Positions 1 through 9,394 of a stretch of 64,000 nt of DNA are shown here, one piece after another; the stretch's first letter is position 1, and each line of letters begins with the position of its first letter. The notes under the pieces are model-generated. The model ran no database searches. It saw nothing but the letters and a program-made list of their open reading frames with translations, and was not told the origin of the DNA. Both the position numbers and the translations under genes were made by a program. Source of the stretch: Puniceibacterium antarcticum (GTDB lineage: Bacteria; Pseudomonadota; Alphaproteobacteria; Rhodobacterales; Rhodobacteraceae); contig NZ_AWWI01000126.1 of NCBI RefSeq assembly GCF_002760615.1, positions 1-64,000 on the forward strand, written 5' to 3'.

Positions 1-613
1 TTTCGGGTGATTGCGGCAGGGCAACCAGCAGCGCCGCCTCGGCCGGTGTCAGGCGGCGGGGTTCCTTGCCGAAATAGGCAAGGGTCGCGGCACGCAGCCC
101 TTCGATATTGCCGCCATAAGGCGCGATCAGCAAATACAGCGACAGGATCTGATCTTTGTTCAGCTGTCGCTCCAGTGCCAGCGCAACCCGTGCCTGACGC
201 AGCTTGCCGCTCCACGCCCCCGTCCCGCTGGCCTCAAGCAGGCGCGCGACCTGCATGGTGAGGGTGGATCCGCCCGAGATGATTTCGCCATTGCGCAGCG
301 CCTGCAGACCGGCGCGCAGGATCGCCCGGGGATCGACGCCGCTGTGTTGATAAAAGCGCCTGTCCTCATAGGCCAGAAGCATGTCGACAAATCGTGGATC
401 GACCGCGTCCAGCGATAGCGCCATCCGCCAGCGCCCGTTCTCGACCGTATAGGCACGCAGCAAGGCGCCGTCGCGGTCGCGCACCTCGGGCGAAGTGGCA
501 ATCACCAGTGGCGGCAGAACCGTCGCGTCGATCCAGTGATCGACCCCGTCCCGCAGCGCAGCACCGGACCACAGGATGACCGCCAGCGCGAGCAGCAGGC
601 GGTCAGGGCGCAA
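1..613 (-). CDS. pbpC: Penicillin-binding protein 1C, N-terminal part (window edge)
   Basis: Only the N-terminal part is present; the gene continues past base 1. The reading frame shows a short membrane anchor followed by a family 51 glycosyltransferase domain with its hallmark motifs: EDRRFYQHSGVDPRAI (catalytic Glu), GGSTLTMQVARLL and KLRQARVALALE. PbpC polymerises or remodels peptidoglycan at the outer face of the inner membrane. I chose the TTG at 613 because GGGAGG lies about six bases upstream and it overlaps the upstream gene by 11 bases, which suggests translational coupling; an in-frame ATG at 655 would give 14 more residues. The family is known to pair with bacterial alpha-2-macroglobulin genes, exactly as here. 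The transpeptidase domain is not visible. Confidence 0.9.
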   Translation of the reverse strand, partial: MRPDRLLLALAVILWSGAALRDGVDHWIDATVLPPLVIATSPEVRDRDGALLRAYTVENGRWRMALSLDAVDPRFVDMLLAYEDRRFYQHSGVDPRAILRAGLQALRNGEIISGGSTLTMQVARLLEASGTGAWSGKLRQARVALALERQLNKDQILSLYLLIAPYGGNIEGLRAATLAYFGKEPRRLTPAEAALLVALPQSPE

Positions 614-1163
614 GGCGGGCCTCCCAAAGGCTGGGGTAGAGCGTGACAAAGCCATGTTCGTTCACCCGCAGCTGGGTGGTGTAGTCTGTCTGTTCCGCGC
701 GGTACTTCACCACTTGTCCGCGCTGGCGGGTATAGACCTGATCCAGCGGTTCGACCGGTCCCAGCGGGTCGCGCAGCCAGGCGGCGCGGCAGGGCAGCCG
801 GCCGATCTGCGGCAGGCGGCGCACCGGCATGAGGTTGGTGGCGGGGGTAAAGCCAAGGTCAATGTCCCGCGCCCCGGCCACCTGCGGCTGCAGAATGCCG
901 TTCATCTCCCAGGCGGTGCCGCTGCGCACCAGACGCAGGGCCACGCGATCCTCGCCGCAATGGCCAGAGATATCGGCGCTGGTGGTGGTCCAGTCCGGCC
1001 CGCAGCGCACCACGTAATCCAGCGTGGACCAGCCCTTGGCGTCCTGAAACCGGGCATGGCCGATCAGCATCCAGCCGCCGGTCAGCTGGGTCAGGGTGCA
1101 GGTGTCCTGACCCTCGCGGTCCAGCGCGCGCCAGTGCATCTTGCACACAATGCTCCCTGCCAT
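603..1163 (-). CDS. Putative glycolipid-binding family protein
   Basis: The 186-aa product resembles the putative glycolipid-binding family (Pfam Glycolipid_bind, former DUF1089). Conserved-looking stretches are SADISGHCGEDRVALRL and LGFTPATNLMPVRRL. No signal peptide or membrane segment is apparent, so a cytoplasmic location is expected. It starts about 10 bases after the alpha-2-macroglobulin stop and its 3' end overlaps the pbpC start, so the three genes should form one transcript. The biochemical role of the family is not established; position in a cell-wall/defence operon is suggestive only. The family assignment is from memory of motifs and is moderately sure. Confidence 0.7.
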   Translation of the reverse strand: MAGSIVCKMHWRALDREGQDTCTLTQLTGGWMLIGHARFQDAKGWSTLDYVVRCGPDWTTTSADISGHCGEDRVALRLVRSGTAWEMNGILQPQVAGARDIDLGFTPATNLMPVRRLPQIGRLPCRAAWLRDPLGPVEPLDQVYTRQRGQVVKYRAEQTDYTTQLRVNEHGFVTLYPSLWEARLAP

Positions 1164-1173
1164 GGCGCTCTCC

Positions 1174-4100
1174 TCAGTCGCTGATGGTCATGGTGCCGGT
1201 TTCACTCCGGGCGCGGTATTGCGGTCGATACATGTCCTCGACCCCTGCTGCGGGGTGGTGGAACACCCCCGGTGACACTGCCCGCACCACATAGGCGAGC
1301 TGGAAAGCGTCAGGGGAACTCCAGTCGACAGCGGCCAGAAAGCGGTCCGTGCGGAACTCCACCGTGCGGGTGTCCGCCGGTTTCAGCCAGTCGAGCGCGC
1401 GGATGTCTCCGGCGCGCAGCAGGTTCGGATTGTCGATCTCGAACCCCGCAGGCAGCGGATCATCCACCATCAGCCGCGCGCCGGTGTCTTCGGCGGGGCG
1501 GATGGTCAGCACGGTCACCAGCCGATCCCCCGTCGCGATGGGGCCGGTCAGCGGCGCGCCGTCCATCGTGTAATAGGCCCGTTCGATGGCATAGCCGTAG
1601 CCGCCTGCGGGTTCGGGGGTCGTGGGCACACCCAGCGTCGTCAGGGTGATGTCGGTCGCAGTGCCTGATGTGTTGCGGATCGCCTGCGGTTGCAGCGCAT
1701 CGCCGGACAGCTTGCGGATAAACGGTCCGGCCACCGGCGCGCCATCCACCGTCAGCCCCGAAACGGTAGGGTCCTGCACCAGCGCATGGACTGCCAGCAG
1801 CGACCAGCTTTGTTCCTGCGTGGACAGCGGGTGGTCGGCCGCGGCTATCCGCGTGCTCAGCGCCGCGCGGTCCACGGCCGTGCTTGCGGCCTCAACCGCC
1901 AGCGACAGCAGCCCCGCCGCATCGCGCAGGTTGGTGCCATAGTCGCTGCGATAGGTCTGTGCATCTGTTCCCACCTGGCTGGACAGCTTCTGCGCCGCCT
2001 TGGCGAACATCAGATCGGCGCGGGTCTGATCCCCATAGCTGGCCAGCGCCGCGCCCATCTGCGCCTGCGCCAGCGGCGTGGCAAAATCATCCGCCTTGGT
2101 GTCGGTGTAATAGCGCAGATCGCCCATGGCCGCCTGACCTTCGCGCGCCAGCACCATCAGCGCATAAGCGATATCCTCGCCGCCCGAATCGAAATCGGCG
2201 GCATAGGAAATGCGGTTGCGCAGGTTATCCATGGCGGCGTCAAAGGCAATCTTGGGCACGTCATGCCCCGCCGCCTGCGCCCGGCTGAGGAAGTGCGTGA
2301 CATAAGCGTCCAGCCAGAAATCCCCCGACTCTGCCGACCAGAGGCCAAAGGCCCCGTTCGCCGCCTGCCGGGTCAGAACCTGCGTGATCGCCTGATCCAC
2401 CCGCTTGTCCATCTGTGCCTTTGATCCCAGCCCCATCGCCTCGCCCACACTCGACAGGTACAGCAAGGGCAGCGCCTGCGATGTCACCTGTTCGGTGCAG
2501 CCATAGGGGTAGCGGTCCAGGGCGGCCAGCAGCCCGGGCGCATCAAACCGCGCAAGCGGCCCGGCGGACAGCAGCGCCGTCGCCGTATCCTCTTGCAGCC
2601 CGTCAAACACGGCTGAATCGAGCGTAAAGGTCTGCCCGGACGCCAGAGAGAACCGCCGCGTTGCCGCCACGACCGGATCATTCGCCCGCACACCCAGGGT
2701 CAGCGTCTTGACCAGTTGCCTGCCCTCTGGCGTGACCAGCGCCACTCGGATTTCATGATTCCCCACCTCTTCCGCCGTCAGCGGAATGCTCAGCCGCGTT
2801 GTGCCCTGCTCGGCCACCTCGACCCCCGATGAAATGGCCGAGGCATCAAGGCTCAGCCCCTCAGCCTTCACATCCAGCCCCATCCGGCCCGCAGGCCCTG
2901 TGGCATGCACAATCTCCAGCAGCAGGCGCGAGGTGTCGCCGGGCGCCATGAAACGCGGCAGCGACGCGCTCACCACCACCGGATCCCGCACCATCACATC
3001 CGCCGACGCTTGACCAACAGCGGTCGGCGACCAGGCCACAGCCATCAGCCGCACGGTGCCGTTGAACTCTGGCAAATCAAAACTCACCTCGGCGCGGCCA
3101 TCCACAACCCGGACGGGTCCGGAAAAGAACGCGACCAGCTTTTCGGTCGGCGGCGGGCTTTGCAGCCGCATCTGCGCCGACGCATCACCGCCCGACCGGA
3201 TCTGCCCCATCGCGCCGTTCATCCCGTCGATCAGCCGCCCGTAAAGGTCACGCATCTCGACCCCCAGCCTGCGCTGGCCAAAGTAATAGGCCGACGGATC
3301 GGGGGATTTGAACCCGGTCAGGTTCAGGATACCCAGATCCACCGCCGCCAGCGTGACGTAGCCCTCTTGCCCCTCTGCCAGCCCGTCCACCACAACCGCC
3401 GCCGTCAGCGGCCCGCGCGGGGCAGAGTCGGGCGCGGTGTCAATCGACACGGCCAGCTTGCGCGCACCGGGATCGATGTTGGCATGGGCAAGGCCCAGAC
3501 TGCGCGCGGGGTTCTGCCCGGCGGATACATCCATCGGGCGGATCACCTGCGCGGTGACATAGGCCCCGGCGCCCCACGCCTCGGTCACGGCAACGGGAAT
3601 GACGTTCTCACCCTCGCGCACCTCGACCGCCTGCATGGAAATCACGTGATTGGACATTACTGTTACCAGCGCCTTGCCCGCATAGCGCGGCACGATGCGC
3701 AGCATCGCGGTGTCGCCCGGGTGATAACCGGGCTTGTCCAGGGACAGTTCCAGCGCGTCCGGTGTGGCGGCGGCATCGGCGGGCGCATACCAGCCCGCAT
3801 CGAACAGGACGGAAGAGGCGACATAGGCGCCATCCAGCCGTTCCACCACCAGCTCGTATTGCCCCCAGTCCACGGCCTGCGCCAGTTCCAGAGGCGCGGC
3901 CCCAAGTGTGACTGTGCCGCTTGCCACCTGCTTGCGCGCTGTCACCGGTTCCCAGTTCCAGTTGCCATACAGCTGATACCACTGATACTGCGTCTCGACC
4001 CGGTTCAGGGTCCATTGCACCTGCATATCGACCGGGGTCAGATCCGGGCCGATGGCCTGAACCAGAAACTCCGCCTCGGACCCATTGGGCACGGCATCGT

Positions 4101-6609
4101 CAAACAGCGGCCTGATCCCGATCATCGGCTGCAGCGGCGCCAGCGGGCGGGTGATGCTGCGTTCCACCGGGCGGCCAGATCCCTCGGCCAGACGCAGGGT
4201 GATGTCGGCGGTGTAGGGGCGACCGGCTGTCAGGCTGTCCGCAGCGGGCAAGGGCAGGGCGATCTGTGCCGCACCTTGCGCATCCGTGCGCAGATCGCCG
4301 GGCAGGCTGACGGTCTGGATGTCCGTCTCTGCATCCTGCAGGCCAAAGCGATAGCCGGGAAAGGCGTCGAGTGTATTCTGCGCCGACAGCCGCAATTCCC
4401 CCTCGATTGGCAGATCCGCACCGGGCGCGCCAAACAGATAGCGGGCAGCGACGTCCAGCAGCGGCGGGGACGCAGCAAGGATTGCCCCATCTGGCAGGGT
4501 AAGGTTAAAGTCGATGCGTTCCGGCACAAAATCTTCGACCAGCAGGGTCTGGCTCGCCAGCGACGGGGCATCCACATCACCGTAGACCGCCAGTTGCCAG
4601 GGCCCGCGCGGCACAGAAGGCGCCAGCGGCAGGTCAAACACATGTCCGCCCGCCACGCCATCGGCGGACAGGGTGCGGGAATGCTCGACCCCGTCTGGCC
4701 GGGTCAGAAGCGCGGTCAGCGGCACGCCGTCCACGGCCTTTGCGGCGGAATCGCGCAGCAGGGCGGTGGCATGGATCACCTCACCCGCGCGGTACGCGCC
4801 GCGATCCGTCGTCAGAAAGGTATCAATCGGCCCGGCAGGGTCCCGCCCCGCCACGCCGCGATCGGACAGGTCAAACGCAGGGTCACTCAGCGACAGAAAG
4901 GCCAGATCGCTGTCGCCGTTGCGCACCACAACCATGGCCGGCGCCGCACCATCCGTGCCGCGAGTGAGGCCGGGCGCAAAGCTTGCCATGCCGTCGGCAT
5001 CGGTTGTTGCAACCGCAAGCTCCCGGTTCGACCGTGTGATCAGCGTGACCGTCAGCCCCTCCAGCGCCGTGGCATCCGACAGCGCGCGGGCAAAGACATG
5101 CAGCCCGTCGGTGCCCGACAGCGTCGTCAGGCCGATGTCGGACAGCACGAACCACTGCGTCGCGCCCAGATCACTATAGGAATCGGCCCCCGGCACCGAC
5201 GCTGCCAGCGCATAGATGCCGGGGGCAAGATCGCCTACCACATCACCCATGGGCAGGCGGGTCGTGACATCGGCGTTCAGGCGGTTCTCAACCTCACCCG
5301 TGCCGGACCAGATGGTTTCGCCCAGATCGCTCTGGACCTGCTCCAGATCGTACTGGCCAAGCGGGCGGCCAAAGTAATTTTCCTGCAGGGCACGGATCAT
5401 GTTGCGGTCGCTGATGCGCGACAGGGTCAGCGCGACAGTGTCCAGGTTCACGGTTTCAATCGGCAGCCCGGCATCTGCGGACCGGGGCAGCACATAGGCC
5501 CGTCCCGGGAAATGGACTGCAGGGCTGCGGTCGCGCACATAAAGCGTGACCGGTACGTCGCGTGTCAACTCCTCGCCCTCGGCCGAGGGCAGGCCGGCGC
5601 GGAAGGTCAGCGTGTAGCGCTGCCCATGTTCCACCCCGTCGATGCAGATCTGCCGGTCCGAGGGCTGCACCACCAGCCGCTGATCAGGCAGGCGCACAAA
5701 GGGGGCGTAATCCGTTCCAGCCTTGGCCAGAGGTTCAGAAAATTCGGCGCAGATCCGGGGCGCGGCGCTGTCGGCCTCGACCGTCGTGTCCGTGATGCGA
5801 AAGCCGTATTTGCCGATCGCATCCTCCAGCAGGGCGATCACCTCCGCCCGGGGTTGCAGCCGTTCAGCCAGACGCAGCGCCGGGATCATCTCGCGGCCCC
5901 GGTCAAGCGGCTCAAGCGCTTGCGCCAGGGCGATCAGAGCGCTGACCCGGGCGGGGTCGCGGTCAGCTCGCAGATAGGCGTTGATTGCCGCCAGCTCTGC
6001 CCGCGCCTTCAGGTCCTGTTGTTCGCTGTAGTCCGCAGAGCCCGCAAGAACCCCAGCCAGCCGCCCGTATTCCAGCCACAGATCCGACGCATCGCTTTGC
6101 GCCAGCGCCGCCCCGGTCCAGTTCATCGCCTCGCGCGTGTTGCCCTGCGCCAGCTGGTCCCGTGCGGCCTGCAGCAGCTGATCGACGCTCCAGCCGCCGC
6201 CTTCGTGGCGGATGGCGAGCGCCTCAGCCTCGGTACGGGCCTGGCTCAGGTCAGCGGCGTTCAGAAAGCCCAGATCCCGCGCCCGCGCTGCGGCCTGTGA
6301 CAGAACCGCCGCAGAGGTCGCCACAACCTGCGCCGAAATGGCCCCGTCATAGGCTTTGCGGTCGCTGACGCTTGATTTCGGAAAACAGGCGCGCGAGCGG
6401 GTGTTGAAAGTGAAGGCCTGACAACTGGAATCGTTCAGGCAAACCCGCTGGCAGGCCTCCAGCGTGGTGTCGAACAGCGATTGCAGATCGGCACCGTAGA
6501 AATCCACGTCCCGGCTCACCACCAGCCGCCGCTCGGGGACCGGTTCTTGGGCAAAGGCGGGCGCAAGGCCCAGCATCAGGAACACGAAGGCTTTGAAAAT
6601 ACGATGCAT
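1174..6609 (-). CDS. Alpha-2-macroglobulin family protein with N-terminal PAN domain
   Basis: The 1811-aa secreted protein begins with a Sec signal peptide (MHRIFKAFVFLMLGLAPAFA, cleavage after AFA). Residues about 27-85 form a PAN/apple-like domain with four cysteines, followed by the MG domains of a bacterial alpha-2-macroglobulin. The thioester motif YGCTEQ is intact, with the cysteine at about residue 1371, so a covalent protease trap is plausible. The E. coli relative is a lipoprotein; this one has no lipobox cysteine, so it may be soluble in the periplasm. The ATG at 6609 was chosen because GGGGAGA lies just upstream and a signal peptide follows directly; longer in-frame starts give an implausible leader. 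It is the first gene of an operon with the glycolipid-binding gene and pbpC, and is divergent from the hybrid kinase. Confidence 0.93.
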   Translation of the reverse strand: MHRIFKAFVFLMLGLAPAFAQEPVPERRLVVSRDVDFYGADLQSLFDTTLEACQRVCLNDSSCQAFTFNTRSRACFPKSSVSDRKAYDGAISAQVVATSAAVLSQAAARARDLGFLNAADLSQARTEAEALAIRHEGGGWSVDQLLQAARDQLAQGNTREAMNWTGAALAQSDASDLWLEYGRLAGVLAGSADYSEQQDLKARAELAAINAYLRADRDPARVSALIALAQALEPLDRGREMIPALRLAERLQPRAEVIALLEDAIGKYGFRITDTTVEADSAAPRICAEFSEPLAKAGTDYAPFVRLPDQRLVVQPSDRQICIDGVEHGQRYTLTFRAGLPSAEGEELTRDVPVTLYVRDRSPAVHFPGRAYVLPRSADAGLPIETVNLDTVALTLSRISDRNMIRALQENYFGRPLGQYDLEQVQSDLGETIWSGTGEVENRLNADVTTRLPMGDVVGDLAPGIYALAASVPGADSYSDLGATQWFVLSDIGLTTLSGTDGLHVFARALSDATALEGLTVTLITRSNRELAVATTDADGMASFAPGLTRGTDGAAPAMVVVRNGDSDLAFLSLSDPAFDLSDRGVAGRDPAGPIDTFLTTDRGAYRAGEVIHATALLRDSAAKAVDGVPLTALLTRPDGVEHSRTLSADGVAGGHVFDLPLAPSVPRGPWQLAVYGDVDAPSLASQTLLVEDFVPERIDFNLTLPDGAILAASPPLLDVAARYLFGAPGADLPIEGELRLSAQNTLDAFPGYRFGLQDAETDIQTVSLPGDLRTDAQGAAQIALPLPAADSLTAGRPYTADITLRLAEGSGRPVERSITRPLAPLQPMIGIRPLFDDAVPNGSEAEFLVQAIGPDLTPVDMQVQWTLNRVETQYQWYQLYGNWNWEPVTARKQVASGTVTLGAAPLELAQAVDWGQYELVVERLDGAYVASSVLFDAGWYAPADAAATPDALELSLDKPGYHPGDTAMLRIVPRYAGKALVTVMSNHVISMQAVEVREGENVIPVAVTEAWGAGAYVTAQVIRPMDVSAGQNPARSLGLAHANIDPGARKLAVSIDTAPDSAPRGPLTAAVVVDGLAEGQEGYVTLAAVDLGILNLTGFKSPDPSAYYFGQRRLGVEMRDLYGRLIDGMNGAMGQIRSGGDASAQMRLQSPPPTEKLVAFFSGPVRVVDGRAEVSFDLPEFNGTVRLMAVAWSPTAVGQASADVMVRDPVVVSASLPRFMAPGDTSRLLLEIVHATGPAGRMGLDVKAEGLSLDASAISSGVEVAEQGTTRLSIPLTAEEVGNHEIRVALVTPEGRQLVKTLTLGVRANDPVVAATRRFSLASGQTFTLDSAVFDGLQEDTATALLSAGPLARFDAPGLLAALDRYPYGCTEQVTSQALPLLYLSSVGEAMGLGSKAQMDKRVDQAITQVLTRQAANGAFGLWSAESGDFWLDAYVTHFLSRAQAAGHDVPKIAFDAAMDNLRNRISYAADFDSGGEDIAYALMVLAREGQAAMGDLRYYTDTKADDFATPLAQAQMGAALASYGDQTRADLMFAKAAQKLSSQVGTDAQTYRSDYGTNLRDAAGLLSLAVEAASTAVDRAALSTRIAAADHPLSTQEQSWSLLAVHALVQDPTVSGLTVDGAPVAGPFIRKLSGDALQPQAIRNTSGTATDITLTTLGVPTTPEPAGGYGYAIERAYYTMDGAPLTGPIATGDRLVTVLTIRPAEDTGARLMVDDPLPAGFEIDNPNLLRAGDIRALDWLKPADTRTVEFRTDRFLAAVDWSSPDAFQLAYVVRAVSPGVFHHPAAGVEDMYRPQYRARSETGTMTISD

Positions 6610-6739
6610 GGTGGTCTCCCCGGGCAGTCGCCGTACCGTCGCATGTCCGCCGAGGACCGCGCAAGGATTCCTGCCCGCACAGTTTAAACACTTCTTCATT
6701 ATGAATGCGCAAAAGTCCCCCGATGTGACGGAGACTGGC

Positions 6740-9241
6740 ATGAGTCTGGCCCAGAAACTGGCCGAGGAACGGCGCGCCCGGCTTGCGGCCGAACGTCTGC
6801 TTGAACTCAAGCAGGCTGAACTCTTTGCAGCCAATCGCAAGCTTGCTCATCACGCTCACATGCTCAGCCATGAAATCACCGAAACCCGGGCCGAAGTGGC
6901 GACAGTGCGTCATGAAAACGTGCTGGTCCGCACAAAGCTGGGCGAGGCGTTCGAAAAGATCGAAATGGTGGAAGGCCAGCTCTGGAAGGCGCTGCGCTCG
7001 ATCCGCGACGGCTTTGCCCTGTTCAATTCCGACGGTCTGCTGGAAATCGCGAACCCGCCCTATCTGTCGGTATTCGAGGGGCTGGATACCATCGCTCCGG
7101 GCACCAGCTACGCGCATATCGTGCAGATGATGATCGAAGAGGGGATCGTCGATCTGCAGGGGGTACCCGCGGCTGTCTGGCGTGACCGCATGCTCTCGCG
7201 CTGGGAGGATGTCGTCATTGAGCCGATCACTCTGCGGCTCTGGTCCGGCGATTTTTTCAAGATCCAGGACCGCCGCACACCGGATGGCGGGATAGTCAGT
7301 CTTGCGATCGACATCACCGAACTGATGCGGATGTGGTCCGCGGTCGAAGAGTTGCCAGACGGTTTCGTGATTTATGATTCCGAGGACCGCCTGCTTATGT
7401 CCAACGGGCCATATCGGGACATGTACGCAGCAAGCGCCGAGGTGATGATCCCGGGCACCCCCTTCGAAGAAATCCTGCGCTTTGGTTTGAAAAACGGTCA
7501 GTACCAAGAGGCGGCGGGCCGCGAGGAAGACTGGCTTGAGGATCGCATGGAAAAGCACCGCAGCTCTTCCATTGAACACGAACAGCAGCTCAAGGATGGG
7601 CGCTGGATTCGCGTCTATGAGAAAGAGACCTCTGATGGTGGGCGCGTCGGCCTGCGCATCGACATCAGCCAGATGAAGCAGGTTCAGCGCGATCTGGAAG
7701 AGGCAAAGGCCCGTGCAGAATCCGCCAACCGCGCCAAATCGGCCTTCCTTGCCAACATGAGTCATGAGATCCGCACGCCGATGAACGGCGTGGTCGGCAT
7801 GGCAGATATCATGATGGATGCAGACCTGACAGCCGAACAGCGGCTTTATGTCGAAACCATCCGCAATTCGGGCGAGTCCCTTCTCAGCATCATCAACGAC
7901 GTGCTCGATTTTTCCAAGATCGAGGCGGACAAGCTGATCCTGCACACCGAACCTTTCGATCTGGAACGCGCGGTGCACGAGGTGGTCATGCTGCTGCAGC
8001 CCTCGGCGCGCAACAAGGCGGTTGAACTGCTGGTCGATTACGACATGTTCCTGCCGACGCGTTTTGTTGGCGATGTCGGGCGCCTGCGTCAGGCCCTGAC
8101 CAATCTGATCGGCAATGCGGTCAAATTCACGGTCAAAGGGCATGTCCTCGTCCGCGTGGTCGGCCTGCCCGGCGAAGACGGCAACACCGCCATCCATCTG
8201 ACGGTCGAGGATACCGGCATCGGCATTCCGGCAGACAAGGTCGAACACGTCTTTGGCGAATTCAATCAGGTGGATGACGAAACCAACCGCCTGTTCGAAG
8301 GCACCGGATTGGGCCTCTCGATCACCCGCAAACTGATCGAGCTGATGGGCGGCGATGTCTGGGTCGAATCCGAGCTGGGCAAGGGATCGTGCTTTGGTTT
8401 CCGCGTGGCGCTGCCAACGGATGAGAGCTCTGTCATCAGGATGGCTCAAGTGCCCGCCGGGCTGAAACGTGTTCTTGTGGTGGCGGATCACAGTGTCACG
8501 CGCAGCATTCTGGGCAAGCAACTCAGCATCCTGGGGCTTGAGGTCAGCTCTTGCCTGACAGGGCGTGCCGCGCTCGATCAGATGGGCGATCCGCCCGATC
8601 TGCTGATCGCCGAACAGGATCTGCCGGATATGGAGGGCACGGAACTGGCCGCGCAGCTGCGGCAAAAGGGCCGCGTGCTGCCAGTGCTGCTGATCAGCCG
8701 CAATCCCGGCGCATTGTTGGATGCCCCGCCGCGGGACGACGTGGCGGGATACCTGCACAAACCCGTCTCGCGCAGCGATCTGTTCGCCGCGATAGAGGGG
8801 CTGAACGCGCCGCCCGCCATCGCGCCGCCCCCGCCCCCTCCCAAGGCGGCGGCGCTTCGCACGCTGCGCGTTCTGGTGGCCGAGGACAACCGGACCAACC
8901 AGCTGGTCTTTCGCAAGATGGTCGCGGCGCTGGATCTGGATCTGGTCTTTGCCAAAAACGGATTCGAAGCGGTCGAGGCGTTCAGGGCCCGCCGCCCGGA
9001 CATCATCTTCATGGATATCTCCATGCCCGGCATGGATGGCAAGCAGGCCACCCGAGAGATCCGCGCCTGCGAGGGCGAGGGGCCGCATGTCCCGATTGTC
9101 GCCGTCACCGCCCATGCCATGGCTGGCGACCGAGAGGGGATACTGGAGGCAGGTCTTGACGACTATCTCACCAAGCCGCTGCGCAAGGCCGAACTGATCG
9201 CCAAGTTCGAGGCGCATGTCGGCGCGCCTGCGGACAAATAG
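6740..9241 (+). CDS. Cytosolic hybrid histidine kinase with two receiver domains
   Basis: No membrane segment is visible. A charged coiled coil (residues about 1-75) precedes two PAS-like regions, a HisKA domain with NMSHEIRTPMNG (phospho-His 342), a HATPase domain ending EGTGLGLSITRKL, and two receivers. The second receiver is canonical (AEDN, IIFMDISMPGMDG with Asp759, and a TKP lysine). The first is degenerate: the acceptor position reads AEQDLPDMEG, placing Glu625 where Asp is expected. No separate output domain is present, so signal probably passes to an Hpt or response regulator encoded elsewhere. The ATG at 6740 has GGAG six bases upstream; ATG at 6701 is the alternative and has a weak site. 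The gene is divergent from the macroglobulin operon. Confidence 0.92.
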   Translation: MSLAQKLAEERRARLAAERLLELKQAELFAANRKLAHHAHMLSHEITETRAEVATVRHENVLVRTKLGEAFEKIEMVEGQLWKALRSIRDGFALFNSDGLLEIANPPYLSVFEGLDTIAPGTSYAHIVQMMIEEGIVDLQGVPAAVWRDRMLSRWEDVVIEPITLRLWSGDFFKIQDRRTPDGGIVSLAIDITELMRMWSAVEELPDGFVIYDSEDRLLMSNGPYRDMYAASAEVMIPGTPFEEILRFGLKNGQYQEAAGREEDWLEDRMEKHRSSSIEHEQQLKDGRWIRVYEKETSDGGRVGLRIDISQMKQVQRDLEEAKARAESANRAKSAFLANMSHEIRTPMNGVVGMADIMMDADLTAEQRLYVETIRNSGESLLSIINDVLDFSKIEADKLILHTEPFDLERAVHEVVMLLQPSARNKAVELLVDYDMFLPTRFVGDVGRLRQALTNLIGNAVKFTVKGHVLVRVVGLPGEDGNTAIHLTVEDTGIGIPADKVEHVFGEFNQVDDETNRLFEGTGLGLSITRKLIELMGGDVWVESELGKGSCFGFRVALPTDESSVIRMAQVPAGLKRVLVVADHSVTRSILGKQLSILGLEVSSCLTGRAALDQMGDPPDLLIAEQDLPDMEGTELAAQLRQKGRVLPVLLISRNPGALLDAPPRDDVAGYLHKPVSRSDLFAAIEGLNAPPAIAPPPPPPKAAALRTLRVLVAEDNRTNQLVFRKMVAALDLDLVFAKNGFEAVEAFRARRPDIIFMDISMPGMDGKQATREIRACEGEGPHVPIVAVTAHAMAGDREGILEAGLDDYLTKPLRKAELIAKFEAHVGAPADK

Positions 9242-9341
9242 GCGGCTCTTTTCTGTTCCCGCGCGGGACATGCGCGCGGTGTCATCGCACGGTGGCCCCT
9301 ATCGCTTCTTGTGTTGACGAACCGAAACGCCTTCAGGCCCA

Positions 9342-9394
9342 CACAAAGATCGCAGCTCGCACAAAGAGTCAGACCCGCACAAAGACCGGACGCT
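9342..9394. repeat. Three 18-bp-period repeats at the yaaA 3' end
   Basis: CACAAAGA occurs at 9342, 9360 and 9378, exactly 18 bases apart. The third copy lies inside the last codons of yaaA and the other two follow its stop codon. This looks like a small tandem duplication of the gene's tail. Confidence 0.6.

Noticed and set aside
2905-6300. Very long plus-strand open frame (over 1100 codons) opposite the macroglobulin gene
   Set aside because: It is antisense to a gene with signal peptide, thioester motif and family length; high-GC codon bias creates such frames, and the translation (His/Arg/Gln-rich) has no domain features.
6347-9271. Long minus-strand frame opposite the hybrid kinase
   Set aside because: It runs across the macroglobulin start and the kinase domains and has no recognisable motif; the kinase reading is unambiguous.
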